From Pisaster brevispinus (taxonomy: Eukaryota > Echinodermata > Asteroidea > Forcipulatida > Asteriidae), in contig JAMKCF010000071.1 in NCBI GenBank assembly GCA_023634235.1, positions 310,001-374,000 on the forward strand: DNA of 64,000 nucleotides, written 5' to 3'. The position numbers were made by a program, and so were the translations under genes. This document shows positions 34,201-46,800 of the stretch, one piece after another; the stretch's first letter is position 1; every line of letters starts with the position of its first letter. A model generated the notes under the pieces. The model did not search any database. It saw only the letters and a program-made list of their open reading frames with translations, and was not told the origin of the DNA.

Positions 34201-37200
34201 TCGAATCTGCACAATTTTAGTACCACTGTAAAGCCCGTTTCAAGGGCTCCCTCTCCCGTGAGTTTGGGGTCGCTGACGATTCTGTAGGCGAGGCGAGCGG
34301 CCTGGATGTTAGGCCTACCCCTAAGAAAAATTGAAAAAAAAAAAAAAAAAAAAAAAAACCAGAAGCAAGGTCGTGCCGGCAGGGGTCATGGCCCAAAATA
34401 AAAGTGCGGTGAATTTGGGAATAACTCCCGATCTAGGAGGGCTAGAGGGATGATTTTTTTACCTGACTCTGCCTTAGGTATCCCTGCATCCGAAAATTTG
34501 ACTTTTACGGCCGTTGCGGGCAGGCTTCACACCGGAAAAGACCAGCAAGCGGGGACACTCCGAAAGCCCCCCAAAACATCAACTTGATTTTGCTGTAAAA
34601 AGACACAAATACACAATAAGGAGGGTCACATCACCCCCAGGGCATTATCGAATCTGCACAATTTTAGTACCACTGTAAAGCCCGTTTCAAGGGCTCCCTC
34701 TCCCGTGAGTTTGGGGTCGCTGACGATTCTGTAAGCGAGGCGAGCGGCCTGGATGTTAGGCCTACCCCTAAGAAAAATTGAAAAAAAAGAAAAGAAAAAA
34801 AAACCCAGAAGCAAGGTCGTGCCGGCAGGGGTCATGGCCCAAAATAAAAGTGCGGTGAATTTGGGAATAACTCCCGATCTAGGAGGGCTAGAGGGATGAT
34901 TTTTTGGCCTGACTCTGCCTTAGGTATCCCTGCATCCGAAAATTAGACTTTTACGGCCGTTGCGGGCAGGCTTCACACCGGAAAAGACCAGCAAGCGGGG
35001 ACACTCCGAAAGCCCCGCAAAACATCAACGTGATTTTGCTGTTAAAAGACACAAATACAAAATAAGGAGGGTCACATCACCCCCAGGGCAATATCGAATC
35101 TGCACAATTTTAGTACCACTGTAAAGCCCGTTTCAAGGGCTCCCTCTCCCGTGAGTTTGGGGTCGCTGACGATTCTGTAGGCGAGGCGAGCGGCCTGGAT
35201 GTTAGGCCCACCCCTTAGAGGAATAGGAAAACAAAAACCAGGGGTAATGGCCCAAAATAAAAGTGCGGTGATTTTGGGAATAAGTCCCGATCTAGGAGGG
35301 CTAGAGAGATGAATTTTTTACCTGACTCTGCCTTAGGTATCCCTGCATCCGAAAATTAGACTTTTTCGGCCGTTGCGGGCAGGCTTCACACCGGAAAAGA
35401 CCAGCAAGCGGGAACACTCCGAAAGCCCCCCAAAACATCAACTTGATTTTGCTGTAAAAAGACACAAATACAAAATAAGGAGGGTCACATCACCCCCAGG
35501 GCAATATCGAATCTGCACAATTTTAGTACCACTGTAAAGCCCGTTTCAAGGGCTCCCTCTCCCGTGAGTTTGGGGTCGCTGACGATTCTGTAGGCGAGGC
35601 GAGCGGCCTGGATGTTAGGCCTACCCCTAAGAAAAATTAAAAAAAAAAAAAAAAAAAAAAAACAGAAGCAAGGTCGTGCCGGCAGGGGTCATGGCCCAAA
35701 ATAAAAGTGCGGTGAATTTGGGAATAACTCCCGATCTAGGAGGGCTAGAGGGATGATTTTTTTACCTGACTCTGCCTTAGGTATCCCTGCATCCGAAAAT
35801 TTGACTTTTACGGCCGTTGCGGGCAGGCTTCACACCGGAAAAGACCAGCAAGCGGGGACACTCCGAAAGCCCCCCAAAACATCAACTTGATTTTGCTGTA
35901 AAAAGACACAAATACACAATAAGGAGGGTCACATCACCCCCAGGGCATTATCGAATCTGCACAATTTTAGTACCACTGTAAAGCCCGTTTCAAGGGCTCC
36001 CTCTCCCGTGAGTTTGGGGTCGCTGACGATTCTGTAAGCGAGGCGAGCGGCCTGGATGTTAGGCCTACCCCTAAGAAAAATTGAAAAAAAAGAAAAGAAA
36101 AAAAAAACCCAGAAGCAAGGTCGTGCCGGCAGGGGTCATGGCCCAAAATAAAAGTGCGGTGAATTTGGGAATAACTCCCGATCTAGGAGGGCTAGAGGGA
36201 TGATTTTTTGGCCTGACTCTGCCTTAGGTATCCCTGCATCCGAAAATTAGACTTTTACGGCCGTTGCGGGCAGGCTTCACACCGGAAAAGACCAGCAAGC
36301 GGGGACACTCCGAAAGCCCCGCAAAACATCAACGTGATTTTGCTGTTAAAAGACACAAATACAAAATAAGGAGGGTCACATCACCCCCAGGGCAATATCG
36401 AATCTGCACAATTTTAGTACCACTGTAAAGCCCGTTTCAAGGGCTCCCTCTCCCGTGAGTTTGGGGTCGCTGACGATTCTGTAGGCGAGGCGAGCGGCCT
36501 GGATGTTAGGCCCACCCCTTAGAGGAATAGGAAAACAAAAACCAGGGGTAATGGCCCAAAATAAAAGTGCGGTGATTTTGGGAATAAGTCCCGATCTAGG
36601 AGGGCTAGAGAGATGAATTTTTTACCTGACTCTGCCTTAGGTATCCCTGCATCCGAAAATTAGACTTTTTCGGCCGTTGCGGGCAGGCTTCACACCGGAA
36701 AAGACCAGCAAGCGGGAACACTCCGAAAGCCCCCAAAAACATCAACTTGATTTTGCTGTAAAAAGACACAAATACAAAATAAGGAGGGTCACATCACCCC
36801 CAGGGCAATATCGAATCTGCACAATTTTAGTACCACTGTAAAGCCCGTTTCAAGGGCTCCCTCTCCCGTGAGTTTGGGGTCGCTGACGATTCTGTAGGCG
36901 AGGCGAGCGGCCTGGATGTTAGGCCTACCCCTAAGAAAAATTGAAAAAAAACAAAAACAAAAAAAAACAGAAGCAAGGTCGTGCCGGCAGGGGTCATGGC
37001 CCAAAATAAAAGTGCAGTGAATTTGGGAATAACTCCCGATCTAGGAGGGCTAGAGGGATGATTTTTTAGCCTGACTCTGCCTTAGGTATCCCTGCATCCG
37101 ACAATTAGACTTTTACGGCCGTTGCGGGCAGGCTTCACACCGGAAGAGACCAGCAAGCGGGGACACTCCGAAAGCCCCGCAAAACATCAACGTGATTTTG

Positions 37201-37765
37201 CTGTAAAAAGACACAAATACAAAATAAGGAGGGTCACATCACCCCCAGGGCAATATCGAATCTGCACAATTTTAGTACCACTGTAAAGCCCGTTTCAAGG
37301 GCTCCCTCTCCCGTGAGTTTGGGGTCGCTGACGATTCTGTAGGCGAGGCGAGCGGCCTGGATGTTAGGCCCACCCCTTAGAGAAATAGGAAAACAAAAAC
37401 CAGGGGTAATGGCCCAAAATAAAAGTGCTTTGATTTTCGGAATAAGTCCCGATCTAGGAGGGCTAGAGAGATGATTTTTTTACCTGACTCTGCCTTAGGT
37501 ATCCCTGCATCTGAAAATTAAACTTTTACGGCCGTTGCGGGCAGGCTTCACACCGGATAAGACCAGCAAGCGGGGACACTCCGAAAGCCCCCCAAAACAT
37601 CAACTTGATTTTGCTGTAAAAAAGACACAAATACAAAATAAGGAGGGTCACATCACCCCCAGGGCAATATCGAATCTGCACAATTTTAGTACCACTGTAA
37701 AGCCCGTTTCAAGGGCTCCCTCTCCCGTGAGTTTGGGGTTGCTGACGATTCTGTAGGCGAGGCGA
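31273..37765 (+). repeat. Nested 2163-bp (five-monomer) and 1303-bp (three-monomer) repeats
   Basis: Five monomers B A A B A starting 31721, 32134, 32580, 33027 and 33440 recur in part at 33884, 34297, 34744, 35190 and 35603, offset 2163-2164 bp. Shared marks are GCTAAAGAG with GCCTGAGG and GAATAGTAG (31721, 33884), ACACAATAAGG with GGGCATTATCG (32134, 34297), an A tract broken as AGAAAAGAAAA (32580, 34744) and TTAGAGGAATAGG (33027, 35190). The trio 34744-36046 then recurs at 36047, offset 1303 bp. The AGAAAAGAAAA tract appears again at 37766, linking this block to the next. Confidence 0.8.
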
Positions 37766-38307
37766 GCGGCCTGGATGTTAGGCCTACCCCTAAGAAAAAT
37801 TGAAAAAAAAGAAAAGAAAAAAAAAACCCAGAAGCAAGGTCGTGCCGGCAGGGGTCATGGCCCAAAATAAAAGTGCGGTGAATTTGGGAATAACTCCCGA
37901 TCTAGGAGGGCTAGAGGGATGATTTTTTGGCCTGACTCTGCCTTAGGTATCCCTGCCCAAAATAAAAGTGCGGTGATTTTGGGAATAAGTCCCGATCTAG
38001 GAGGGCTAGAGAGATGATTTTTTTACCTGACTCTGCCTTAGGTATCCCTGCATCCGAAAATTAGACTTTTACGGCCGTTGCGGGCAGGCTTCACACCGGA
38101 AAAGACCAGCAAGAGGGGACACTCCGAAAGCCCCGCAAAACATCATCGTGATTTTGCTGTAAAAAGACACAAATACAAAATAAGGAGGGTCACATCACCC
38201 CCAGGGCAATATCGAATCTGCACAATTTTAGAACCACTGTAAAGCCCGTTTCAAGGGCTCCCTCTCCCGTGAGTTTGGGGTCGCTGACGATTCTGTAGGC
38301 GAGGCGA
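37766..38307 (+). repeat. Chimeric long monomer (542 bp) with a 95-bp A/B internal duplication, first copy
   Basis: The unit starts as class A, runs to GGTATCCCTGC and then jumps back at 37955/37956 to CCCAAAATAAAAG, continuing as class B. Segment 37861-37955 (A-type, GAATTTGGGAATAACTCC) is thus followed by its class B counterpart 37956-38050 (GATTTTGGGAATAAGTCC). The breakpoint shares GC between the two parents. The same breakpoint recurs in the units at 39580 and 45306, so this is a recombinant monomer that has itself been copied. Confidence 0.88.
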
Positions 38308-41300
38308 GCGGCCTGGATGTTAGGCCTACCCCTAAGAAAAATTGAAAAAAAAAAACAAAAAAAACAACCCAGAAGCAAGGTCGTGCCGGCAGGGGTCATG
38401 GCCCAAAATAAAAGTGCGGTGAATTTGAGAATAAGTCCCGATCTAGGAGGGCTAGAGAGATGATTTTTTTACCTGACTCTGCCTTAGGTATCCCTGCATC
38501 CGAAAATTAGACTTTTACGGCCGTTGAGGGCTGGCTTCACACCGGAAAAGACCAGCAAGCGGGGACACTCCGAAAGCCCCCCAAAACATCAACGTGATTT
38601 TGCTGTAAAAAGACACAAATACAAAATAAGGAGGGTCACATCACCCCCAGGGCAATATCGAATCTGCACAATTTTAGTACCACTGTAAAGCCCGTTTCAA
38701 GGGCTCCCTCTCCCGTGAGTTTGGGGTTGCTGACGATTCTGTAGGCGAGGCGAGCGGCCTGGATGTTAGGCCCACCCCTTAGAGAAATAGGAAAACAAAA
38801 ACCAGGGGTAATGGCCCAAAACAAAAGTGCTGTGATTTTGGGAATAAGTCCCGATCAAGGAGGGCTAGAGAGATGATTTATTGGCCTGACTCTGCCTTAG
38901 GTATCCCTGCATCCGAAAATTAGACTTTTACGGCCGTTGCGGGCAGGCTTCACACCGGAAAAGACCAGCAAGCGGGGACACTCCGAAAGCCCCGCAAAAC
39001 ATCAACGTGATTTTGATGTAAAAAGACACAAATACAAAATAAGGAGGGTCACATCACCCCCAAGGCAATATCGAATCTGCACAATTGTAGTACCACTGTA
39101 AAGCCTGTTTCAAGGGCTCCCTCTCCCGTGAGTTTGGGGTTGCTGACGATTCTGTAGGCGAGGCGAGTGGCCTGGATGTTAGGCCCTCCCCTTAGAGAAA
39201 TAGGAAAACAAAAACCAGGGGTAATGGCCCAAAATAAAAGTGCGGTGATTTTGGGAATAAGTCCCGATCTAGGAGGGCTAGAGAGATGATTTTTTTACCT
39301 GACTCTGCCTTAGGTATCCCTGCATCCGAAAATTAGACTTTTACGGCCGTTGCGGGCAGGCTTCACACCGGAAAAGACCAGCAAGCGCGGACATTCCGAA
39401 AGCCTCCCAAAACATCAACTTGATTTTGCTGTAAAAAGACACAAATACAAAATAAGGAGGGTCACATCACCCCCAGGGCAATATCGAATCTGCACAATTT
39501 TAGTACCACTGTAAAGCCCGTTTCAAGGGCTCCCTCTCCCGTGAGTTTGGGGTTGCTGACGATTCTGTAGGCGAGGCGAGCGGCCTGGATGTTAGGCCTA
39601 CCCCTAAGAAAAATTGAAAAAAAAAAAAAAAAAAAAACAACAGAAGCAAGGTCGTGCCGGCAGGGGTCATGGCCCAAAATAAAAGTGCGGTGAATTTGGG
39701 AATAACTCCCGATCTAGGAGGGCTAGAGGGATGATTTTTTGGCCTGACTCTGCCTTAGGTATCCCTGCCCAAAATAAAAGTGCGGTGATTTTGGGAATAA
39801 GTCCCGATCTAGGAGGGCTAGAGAGATGATTTTTTTACCTGACTCTGCCTTAGGTATCCCTGCATCCGAAAATTAGACTTTTACGGCCGTTGCGGGCAGG
39901 CTTCACACCGGAAAAGACCAGCAAGAGGGGACACTCCGAAAGCCCCCCAAAACATCAACTTGATTTTGCTGTAAAAAGACACAAATACAAAATAAGGAGG
40001 GTCACATCACCCCCAGGGCAATATCGAATCTGCACAATTTTAGTACCACTGTAAAGCCCGTTTCAAGGGCTCCCTCTCCCGTGAGTTTGGGGTCGCTGAC
40101 GATTCTGTAGGCGAGGCGAGCGGCCTGGATGTTAGGCCTACCCCTAAGAAAAATTGAAAAAAAAAAAACAAAACAAAAACCCAGAAGCAAGGTCGTGCCG
40201 GCAGGGGTCATGGCCCAAAATAAAAGTGCGGTGAATTTGGGAATAACTCCCGATCTAGGAGGGCTAGAGGGATGATTTTTTGGCCTGACTCTGCCTTAGG
40301 TATCCCTGCATCCGAAAATTAGACTTTTACGGCCGTTGCGGGCAGGCTTAACACCGGAAAAGACCAGCAAGCGGGGACACTCCGAAAGCCCCCCAAAACA
40401 TCAACTTGATTTTGCTGTGAAAAGACACAAATACAAAATAAGGAGGGTCACATCACCCCCAGGGCAATATCAAATCTGCACAATTTTAGTACCACTGTAA
40501 AGCCCGTTTCAAGGGCTCCCTCTCCCGTGAGTTTAGGGTCGCTGACGATTCTGTAGGCGAGGCGAGCGGCCTGGATGTTAGGCCCACCCCTTAGAGAAAT
40601 AGGAAAACAAAAACCAGGGGTAATGGCCCAAAATAAAAGTGCGGTGATTTTGGGAATAAGTCCCGATCTAGGATGGCTAGAGAGATGATTTTTTTACCTG
40701 ACTCTGCCTTAGGTATCCCTGCATCCGAAAATTAGACTTTTACGGCCGTTGCGGGCAGGCTTCACACCGGAAAAGACCAGCAAGCGGGGACACTCCGAAA
40801 GCCCCCCAAAACATCAACTTGATTTTGCTGTAAAAAGACACAAATACAAAATCAGGAGGGTCACATCACCCCCAGGGCAATATTGAATCTGCACAATTTT
40901 AGTACCACTGTAAAGCCCGTTTCAAGGGCTCCCTCTCCCGTGAGTTTGGGGTCGCTGACGATTCTGTAGGCGAGGCGAGCGGCCTGGATGTTAGGCCTAC
41001 CCCTAAGAAAAATTGAAAAAAAAAAAAAAAAAAAAAAACCCAGAAGCAAGGTCGTGCCGGCAGGGGTCATGGCCCAAAATAAAAGTGCGGTGAATTTGGG
41101 AATAACTCCCGATCTAGGAGGGCTAGAGGGATGATTTTTTGGCCTGACTCTGCCTTAGGTATCCCTGCATCCGAAAATTAGTCTTTTACGGCCGTTGCGG
41201 GCAGGCTTCACACCGGAAAAGACCAGCAAGCGGGGACACTCCGAAAGCCCCGCAAAACATCAACGTGATTTTGCTGTAAAAAGACACAAATACAAAATAA

Positions 41301-42947
41301 GGAGGGTAACATCACCCCCAGGGCAATATCGAATCTGCACAATTTTAGTACCACTGTAAAGCCCGTTTCAAGGGCTCCCTTTCCCGTGAGTTTGGGGTCG
41401 CTGACGATTCTGTAGGCGAGGCGAGCGGCCTGGATGTTAGGCCCACCCCTTAGAGAAATAGGAAAACAAAAACCAGGGGTAATGGCCCAAAATAAAAGTG
41501 CGGTGATTTTGGGAATTAGTCCCGATCTAGGAGGGCTAGAGAGATATTTTTTTACCTGACTCTGCCTTAGGTATCCCTGCATCCGAAAATTAGACTTTTA
41601 CGGCCGTTGCGGGCAGGCTTCACACCGGAAAAGACCAGCAAGCGGGGACACTCCGAAAGCCCCCCAAAACATCAACTTGATTTTGCTGTAAAAAGACACA
41701 AATACAAAATAAGGAGGGTCACATCACCCCCAGGGCAATATCGAATCTGCACAATTTTAGTACCACTGTAAAGCCCGTTTCAAGGGCTCCCTCTCCCGTG
41801 AGTTTAGGGTCGCTGACGATTCTGTAGGCGAGGCGAGCGGCCTGGATGTTAGGCCTACCCCTAAGAAAAATTGAAAAAAAAAACAAAAAAAAAAAAACCC
41901 AGAAGCAAGGTCGTGCCGGCAGGGGTCATGGCCCAAAATAAAAGTGCGGTGAATTTGAGAATAAGTCCCGATCTAGGAGGGCTAGAGAGATGATTTTTTT
42001 ACCTGACTCTGCCTTAGGTATCCCTGCATCCGAAAATTAGACTTTTACGGCCGTTGCGGGCAGGCTTCACACCGGAAAAGACCAGCAAGCGGGGACACTC
42101 CGAAAGCCCCGCAAAACATCAACGTGATTTTGCTGTAAAAAGACACAAATACAAAATAAGGAGGGTAACATCACCCCCAGGGCAATATCGAATCTGCACA
42201 ATTTTAGTACCACTGTAAAGCCCGTTTCAAGGGCTCCCTTTCCCGTGAGTTTGGGGTCGCTGACGATTCTGTAGGCGAGGCGAGCGGCCTGGATGTTAGG
42301 CCCACCCCTTAGAGAAATAGGAAAACAAAAACCAGGGGTAATGGCCCAAAATAAAAGTGCGGTGATTTTGGGAATTAGTCCCGATCTAGGAGGGCTAGAG
42401 AGATATTTTTTTACCTGACTCTGCCTTAGGTATCCCTGCATCCGAAAATTAGACTTTTACGGCCGTTGCGGGCAGGCTTCACACCGGAAAAGACCAGCAA
42501 GCGGGGACACTCCGAAAGCCCCCCAAAACATCAACTTGATTTTGCTGTAAAAAGACACAAATACAAAATAAGGAGGGTCACATCACCCCCAGGGCAATAT
42601 CGAATCTGCACAATTTTAGTACCACTGTAAAGCCCGTTTCAAGGGCTCCCTCTCCCGTGAGTTTAGGGTCGCTGACGATTCTGTAGGCGAGGCGAGCGGC
42701 CTGGATGTTAGGCCTACCCCTAAGAAAAATTGAAAAAAAAAAAAAAAAAAAAAAACCCAGAAGCAAGGTCGTGCCGGCAGGGGTCATGGCCCAAAATAAA
42801 AGTGCGGTGAATTTGAGAATAAGTCCCGATCTAGGAGGGCTAGAGAGATGATTTTTTTACCTGACTCTGCCTTAGGTATCCCTGCATCCGAAAATTAGAC
42901 TTTTACGGCCGTTGCGGGCAGGCTTCACACCGGAAAAGACCAGCAAG
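38115..42947 (+). repeat. 4.83-kb duplicated tract, copy 1
   Basis: This tract matches 43841-48673 base for base at an offset of 5726 bp, as far as I could compare by eye. The only difference I found is in an oligo(A) tract, A at 40165 against C at 45891. The left limit is set by GCAAGAGGGG (38114) against GCAAGCGGGG (43840). The right limit is GCAAGAGGGG (42948) against GCAAGCGGGG (48674). The full period is 13 monomers, starting at 38308, and the tract includes rare marks such as CATCATCGTG, TTGAGGGCTGGC, CCCGATCAAGGAG and TTTTGATGTAAAAAG. Confidence 0.9.
39580..40119 (+). repeat. Chimeric long monomer (540 bp), second copy
   Basis: This unit has the same structure and breakpoint as 37766-38307: class A to CCCTG, junction at 39767/39768, then class B CCCAAAATAAAAG onward. 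The A part differs from the first copy (an A tract ending ACAACAG instead of AGAAAAGAAAA), and the downstream part has CCCCCAAAACATCAACTTG instead of CCGCAAAACATCATCGTG. The shared breakpoint with different flanks shows that the junction spread by exchange after it arose. Confidence 0.87.
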
Positions 42948-43840
42948 AGGGGACACTCCGAAAACCCCCCAAAACATCAACTTGATTTTGCTGTAAAAAG
43001 ACACAAATACAAAATAAGGAGGGTCACATCACCCCCAGGGCAATATCGAATCTGCACAATTTTAGTACCACTGTAAAGCCCGTTTCAAGGGCTCCCTCTC
43101 CCGTGAGTTTGGGGTCGCTGACGATTCTGTAGGCGAGGCGAGCGGCCTGGATGTTAGGCCTACCCCTAAGAAAAATTGGAAAAAAAAAAGAAAAAAAAAA
43201 ACCCAGAAGCAAGGTCGTGCCGGCAGGGGTCATGGCCCAAAATAAAAGTGCGGTGAATTTGGGAATAACTCCCGATCTAGGAGGGCTAGAGGGATGATTT
43301 GTTGGCCTGACTCTGCCTTAGGTATCCCTGCATCCGAAAATTAGACTTTTACGGCCGTTGCGGGCAGGCTTCACACCGGAAAAGACCAGCAAGCGGGGAC
43401 ACTCCGAAAGCCCCGCAAAACATCAACGTGATTTTGCTGTAAAAAGACACAAATACAAAATAAGGAGGGTCACATCACCCCCAGGGCAATATCGAATCTG
43501 CACAATTTTAGTACCACTGTAAAGCCCGTTTCAAGGGCTCCCTCTCCCGTGAGTTTGGGGTCGCTGACGATTCTGTAGGCGAGGCGAGCGGCCTGGATGT
43601 TAGGCCTACCCCTAAGAAAAATTGAAAAAAAAAAAAAAAAAAAAAAACCCAGAAGCAAGGTCGTGCCGGCAGGGGTCATGGCCCAAAATAAAAGTGCGGT
43701 GAATTTGGGAATAACTCCCGATCTAGGAGGGCTAGAGGGATGATTTGTTGGCCTGACTCTGCCTTAGGTATCCCTGCATCCGAAAATTAGACTTTTACGG
43801 CCGTTGCGGGCAGGCTTCACACCGGAAAAGACCAGCAAGC

Positions 43841-46800
43841 GGGGACACTCCGAAAGCCCCGCAAAACATCATCGTGATTTTGCTGTAAAAAGACACAAAT
43901 ACAAAATAAGGAGGGTCACATCACCCCCAGGGCAATATCGAATCTGCACAATTTTAGAACCACTGTAAAGCCCGTTTCAAGGGCTCCCTCTCCCGTGAGT
44001 TTGGGGTCGCTGACGATTCTGTAGGCGAGGCGAGCGGCCTGGATGTTAGGCCTACCCCTAAGAAAAATTGAAAAAAAAAAACAAAAAAAACAACCCAGAA
44101 GCAAGGTCGTGCCGGCAGGGGTCATGGCCCAAAATAAAAGTGCGGTGAATTTGAGAATAAGTCCCGATCTAGGAGGGCTAGAGAGATGATTTTTTTACCT
44201 GACTCTGCCTTAGGTATCCCTGCATCCGAAAATTAGACTTTTACGGCCGTTGAGGGCTGGCTTCACACCGGAAAAGACCAGCAAGCGGGGACACTCCGAA
44301 AGCCCCCCAAAACATCAACGTGATTTTGCTGTAAAAAGACACAAATACAAAATAAGGAGGGTCACATCACCCCCAGGGCAATATCGAATCTGCACAATTT
44401 TAGTACCACTGTAAAGCCCGTTTCAAGGGCTCCCTCTCCCGTGAGTTTGGGGTTGCTGACGATTCTGTAGGCGAGGCGAGCGGCCTGGATGTTAGGCCCA
44501 CCCCTTAGAGAAATAGGAAAACAAAAACCAGGGGTAATGGCCCAAAACAAAAGTGCTGTGATTTTGGGAATAAGTCCCGATCAAGGAGGGCTAGAGAGAT
44601 GATTTATTGGCCTGACTCTGCCTTAGGTATCCCTGCATCCGAAAATTAGACTTTTACGGCCGTTGCGGGCAGGCTTCACACCGGAAAAGACCAGCAAGCG
44701 GGGACACTCCGAAAGCCCCGCAAAACATCAACGTGATTTTGATGTAAAAAGACACAAATACAAAATAAGGAGGGTCACATCACCCCCAAGGCAATATCGA
44801 ATCTGCACAATTGTAGTACCACTGTAAAGCCTGTTTCAAGGGCTCCCTCTCCCGTGAGTTTGGGGTTGCTGACGATTCTGTAGGCGAGGCGAGTGGCCTG
44901 GATGTTAGGCCCTCCCCTTAGAGAAATAGGAAAACAAAAACCAGGGGTAATGGCCCAAAATAAAAGTGCGGTGATTTTGGGAATAAGTCCCGATCTAGGA
45001 GGGCTAGAGAGATGATTTTTTTACCTGACTCTGCCTTAGGTATCCCTGCATCCGAAAATTAGACTTTTACGGCCGTTGCGGGCAGGCTTCACACCGGAAA
45101 AGACCAGCAAGCGCGGACATTCCGAAAGCCTCCCAAAACATCAACTTGATTTTGCTGTAAAAAGACACAAATACAAAATAAGGAGGGTCACATCACCCCC
45201 AGGGCAATATCGAATCTGCACAATTTTAGTACCACTGTAAAGCCCGTTTCAAGGGCTCCCTCTCCCGTGAGTTTGGGGTTGCTGACGATTCTGTAGGCGA
45301 GGCGAGCGGCCTGGATGTTAGGCCTACCCCTAAGAAAAATTGAAAAAAAAAAAAAAAAAAAAACAACAGAAGCAAGGTCGTGCCGGCAGGGGTCATGGCC
45401 CAAAATAAAAGTGCGGTGAATTTGGGAATAACTCCCGATCTAGGAGGGCTAGAGGGATGATTTTTTGGCCTGACTCTGCCTTAGGTATCCCTGCCCAAAA
45501 TAAAAGTGCGGTGATTTTGGGAATAAGTCCCGATCTAGGAGGGCTAGAGAGATGATTTTTTTACCTGACTCTGCCTTAGGTATCCCTGCATCCGAAAATT
45601 AGACTTTTACGGCCGTTGCGGGCAGGCTTCACACCGGAAAAGACCAGCAAGAGGGGACACTCCGAAAGCCCCCCAAAACATCAACTTGATTTTGCTGTAA
45701 AAAGACACAAATACAAAATAAGGAGGGTCACATCACCCCCAGGGCAATATCGAATCTGCACAATTTTAGTACCACTGTAAAGCCCGTTTCAAGGGCTCCC
45801 TCTCCCGTGAGTTTGGGGTCGCTGACGATTCTGTAGGCGAGGCGAGCGGCCTGGATGTTAGGCCTACCCCTAAGAAAAATTGAAAAAAAACAAACAAAAC
45901 AAAAACCCAGAAGCAAGGTCGTGCCGGCAGGGGTCATGGCCCAAAATAAAAGTGCGGTGAATTTGGGAATAACTCCCGATCTAGGAGGGCTAGAGGGATG
46001 ATTTTTTGGCCTGACTCTGCCTTAGGTATCCCTGCATCCGAAAATTAGACTTTTACGGCCGTTGCGGGCAGGCTTAACACCGGAAAAGACCAGCAAGCGG
46101 GGACACTCCGAAAGCCCCCCAAAACATCAACTTGATTTTGCTGTGAAAAGACACAAATACAAAATAAGGAGGGTCACATCACCCCCAGGGCAATATCAAA
46201 TCTGCACAATTTTAGTACCACTGTAAAGCCCGTTTCAAGGGCTCCCTCTCCCGTGAGTTTAGGGTCGCTGACGATTCTGTAGGCGAGGCGAGCGGCCTGG
46301 ATGTTAGGCCCACCCCTTAGAGAAATAGGAAAACAAAAACCAGGGGTAATGGCCCAAAATAAAAGTGCGGTGATTTTGGGAATAAGTCCCGATCTAGGAT
46401 GGCTAGAGAGATGATTTTTTTACCTGACTCTGCCTTAGGTATCCCTGCATCCGAAAATTAGACTTTTACGGCCGTTGCGGGCAGGCTTCACACCGGAAAA
46501 GACCAGCAAGCGGGGACACTCCGAAAGCCCCCCAAAACATCAACTTGATTTTGCTGTAAAAAGACACAAATACAAAATCAGGAGGGTCACATCACCCCCA
46601 GGGCAATATTGAATCTGCACAATTTTAGTACCACTGTAAAGCCCGTTTCAAGGGCTCCCTCTCCCGTGAGTTTGGGGTCGCTGACGATTCTGTAGGCGAG
46701 GCGAGCGGCCTGGATGTTAGGCCTACCCCTAAGAAAAATTGAAAAAAAAAAAAAAAAAAAAAAACCCAGAAGCAAGGTCGTGCCGGCAGGGGTCATGGCC

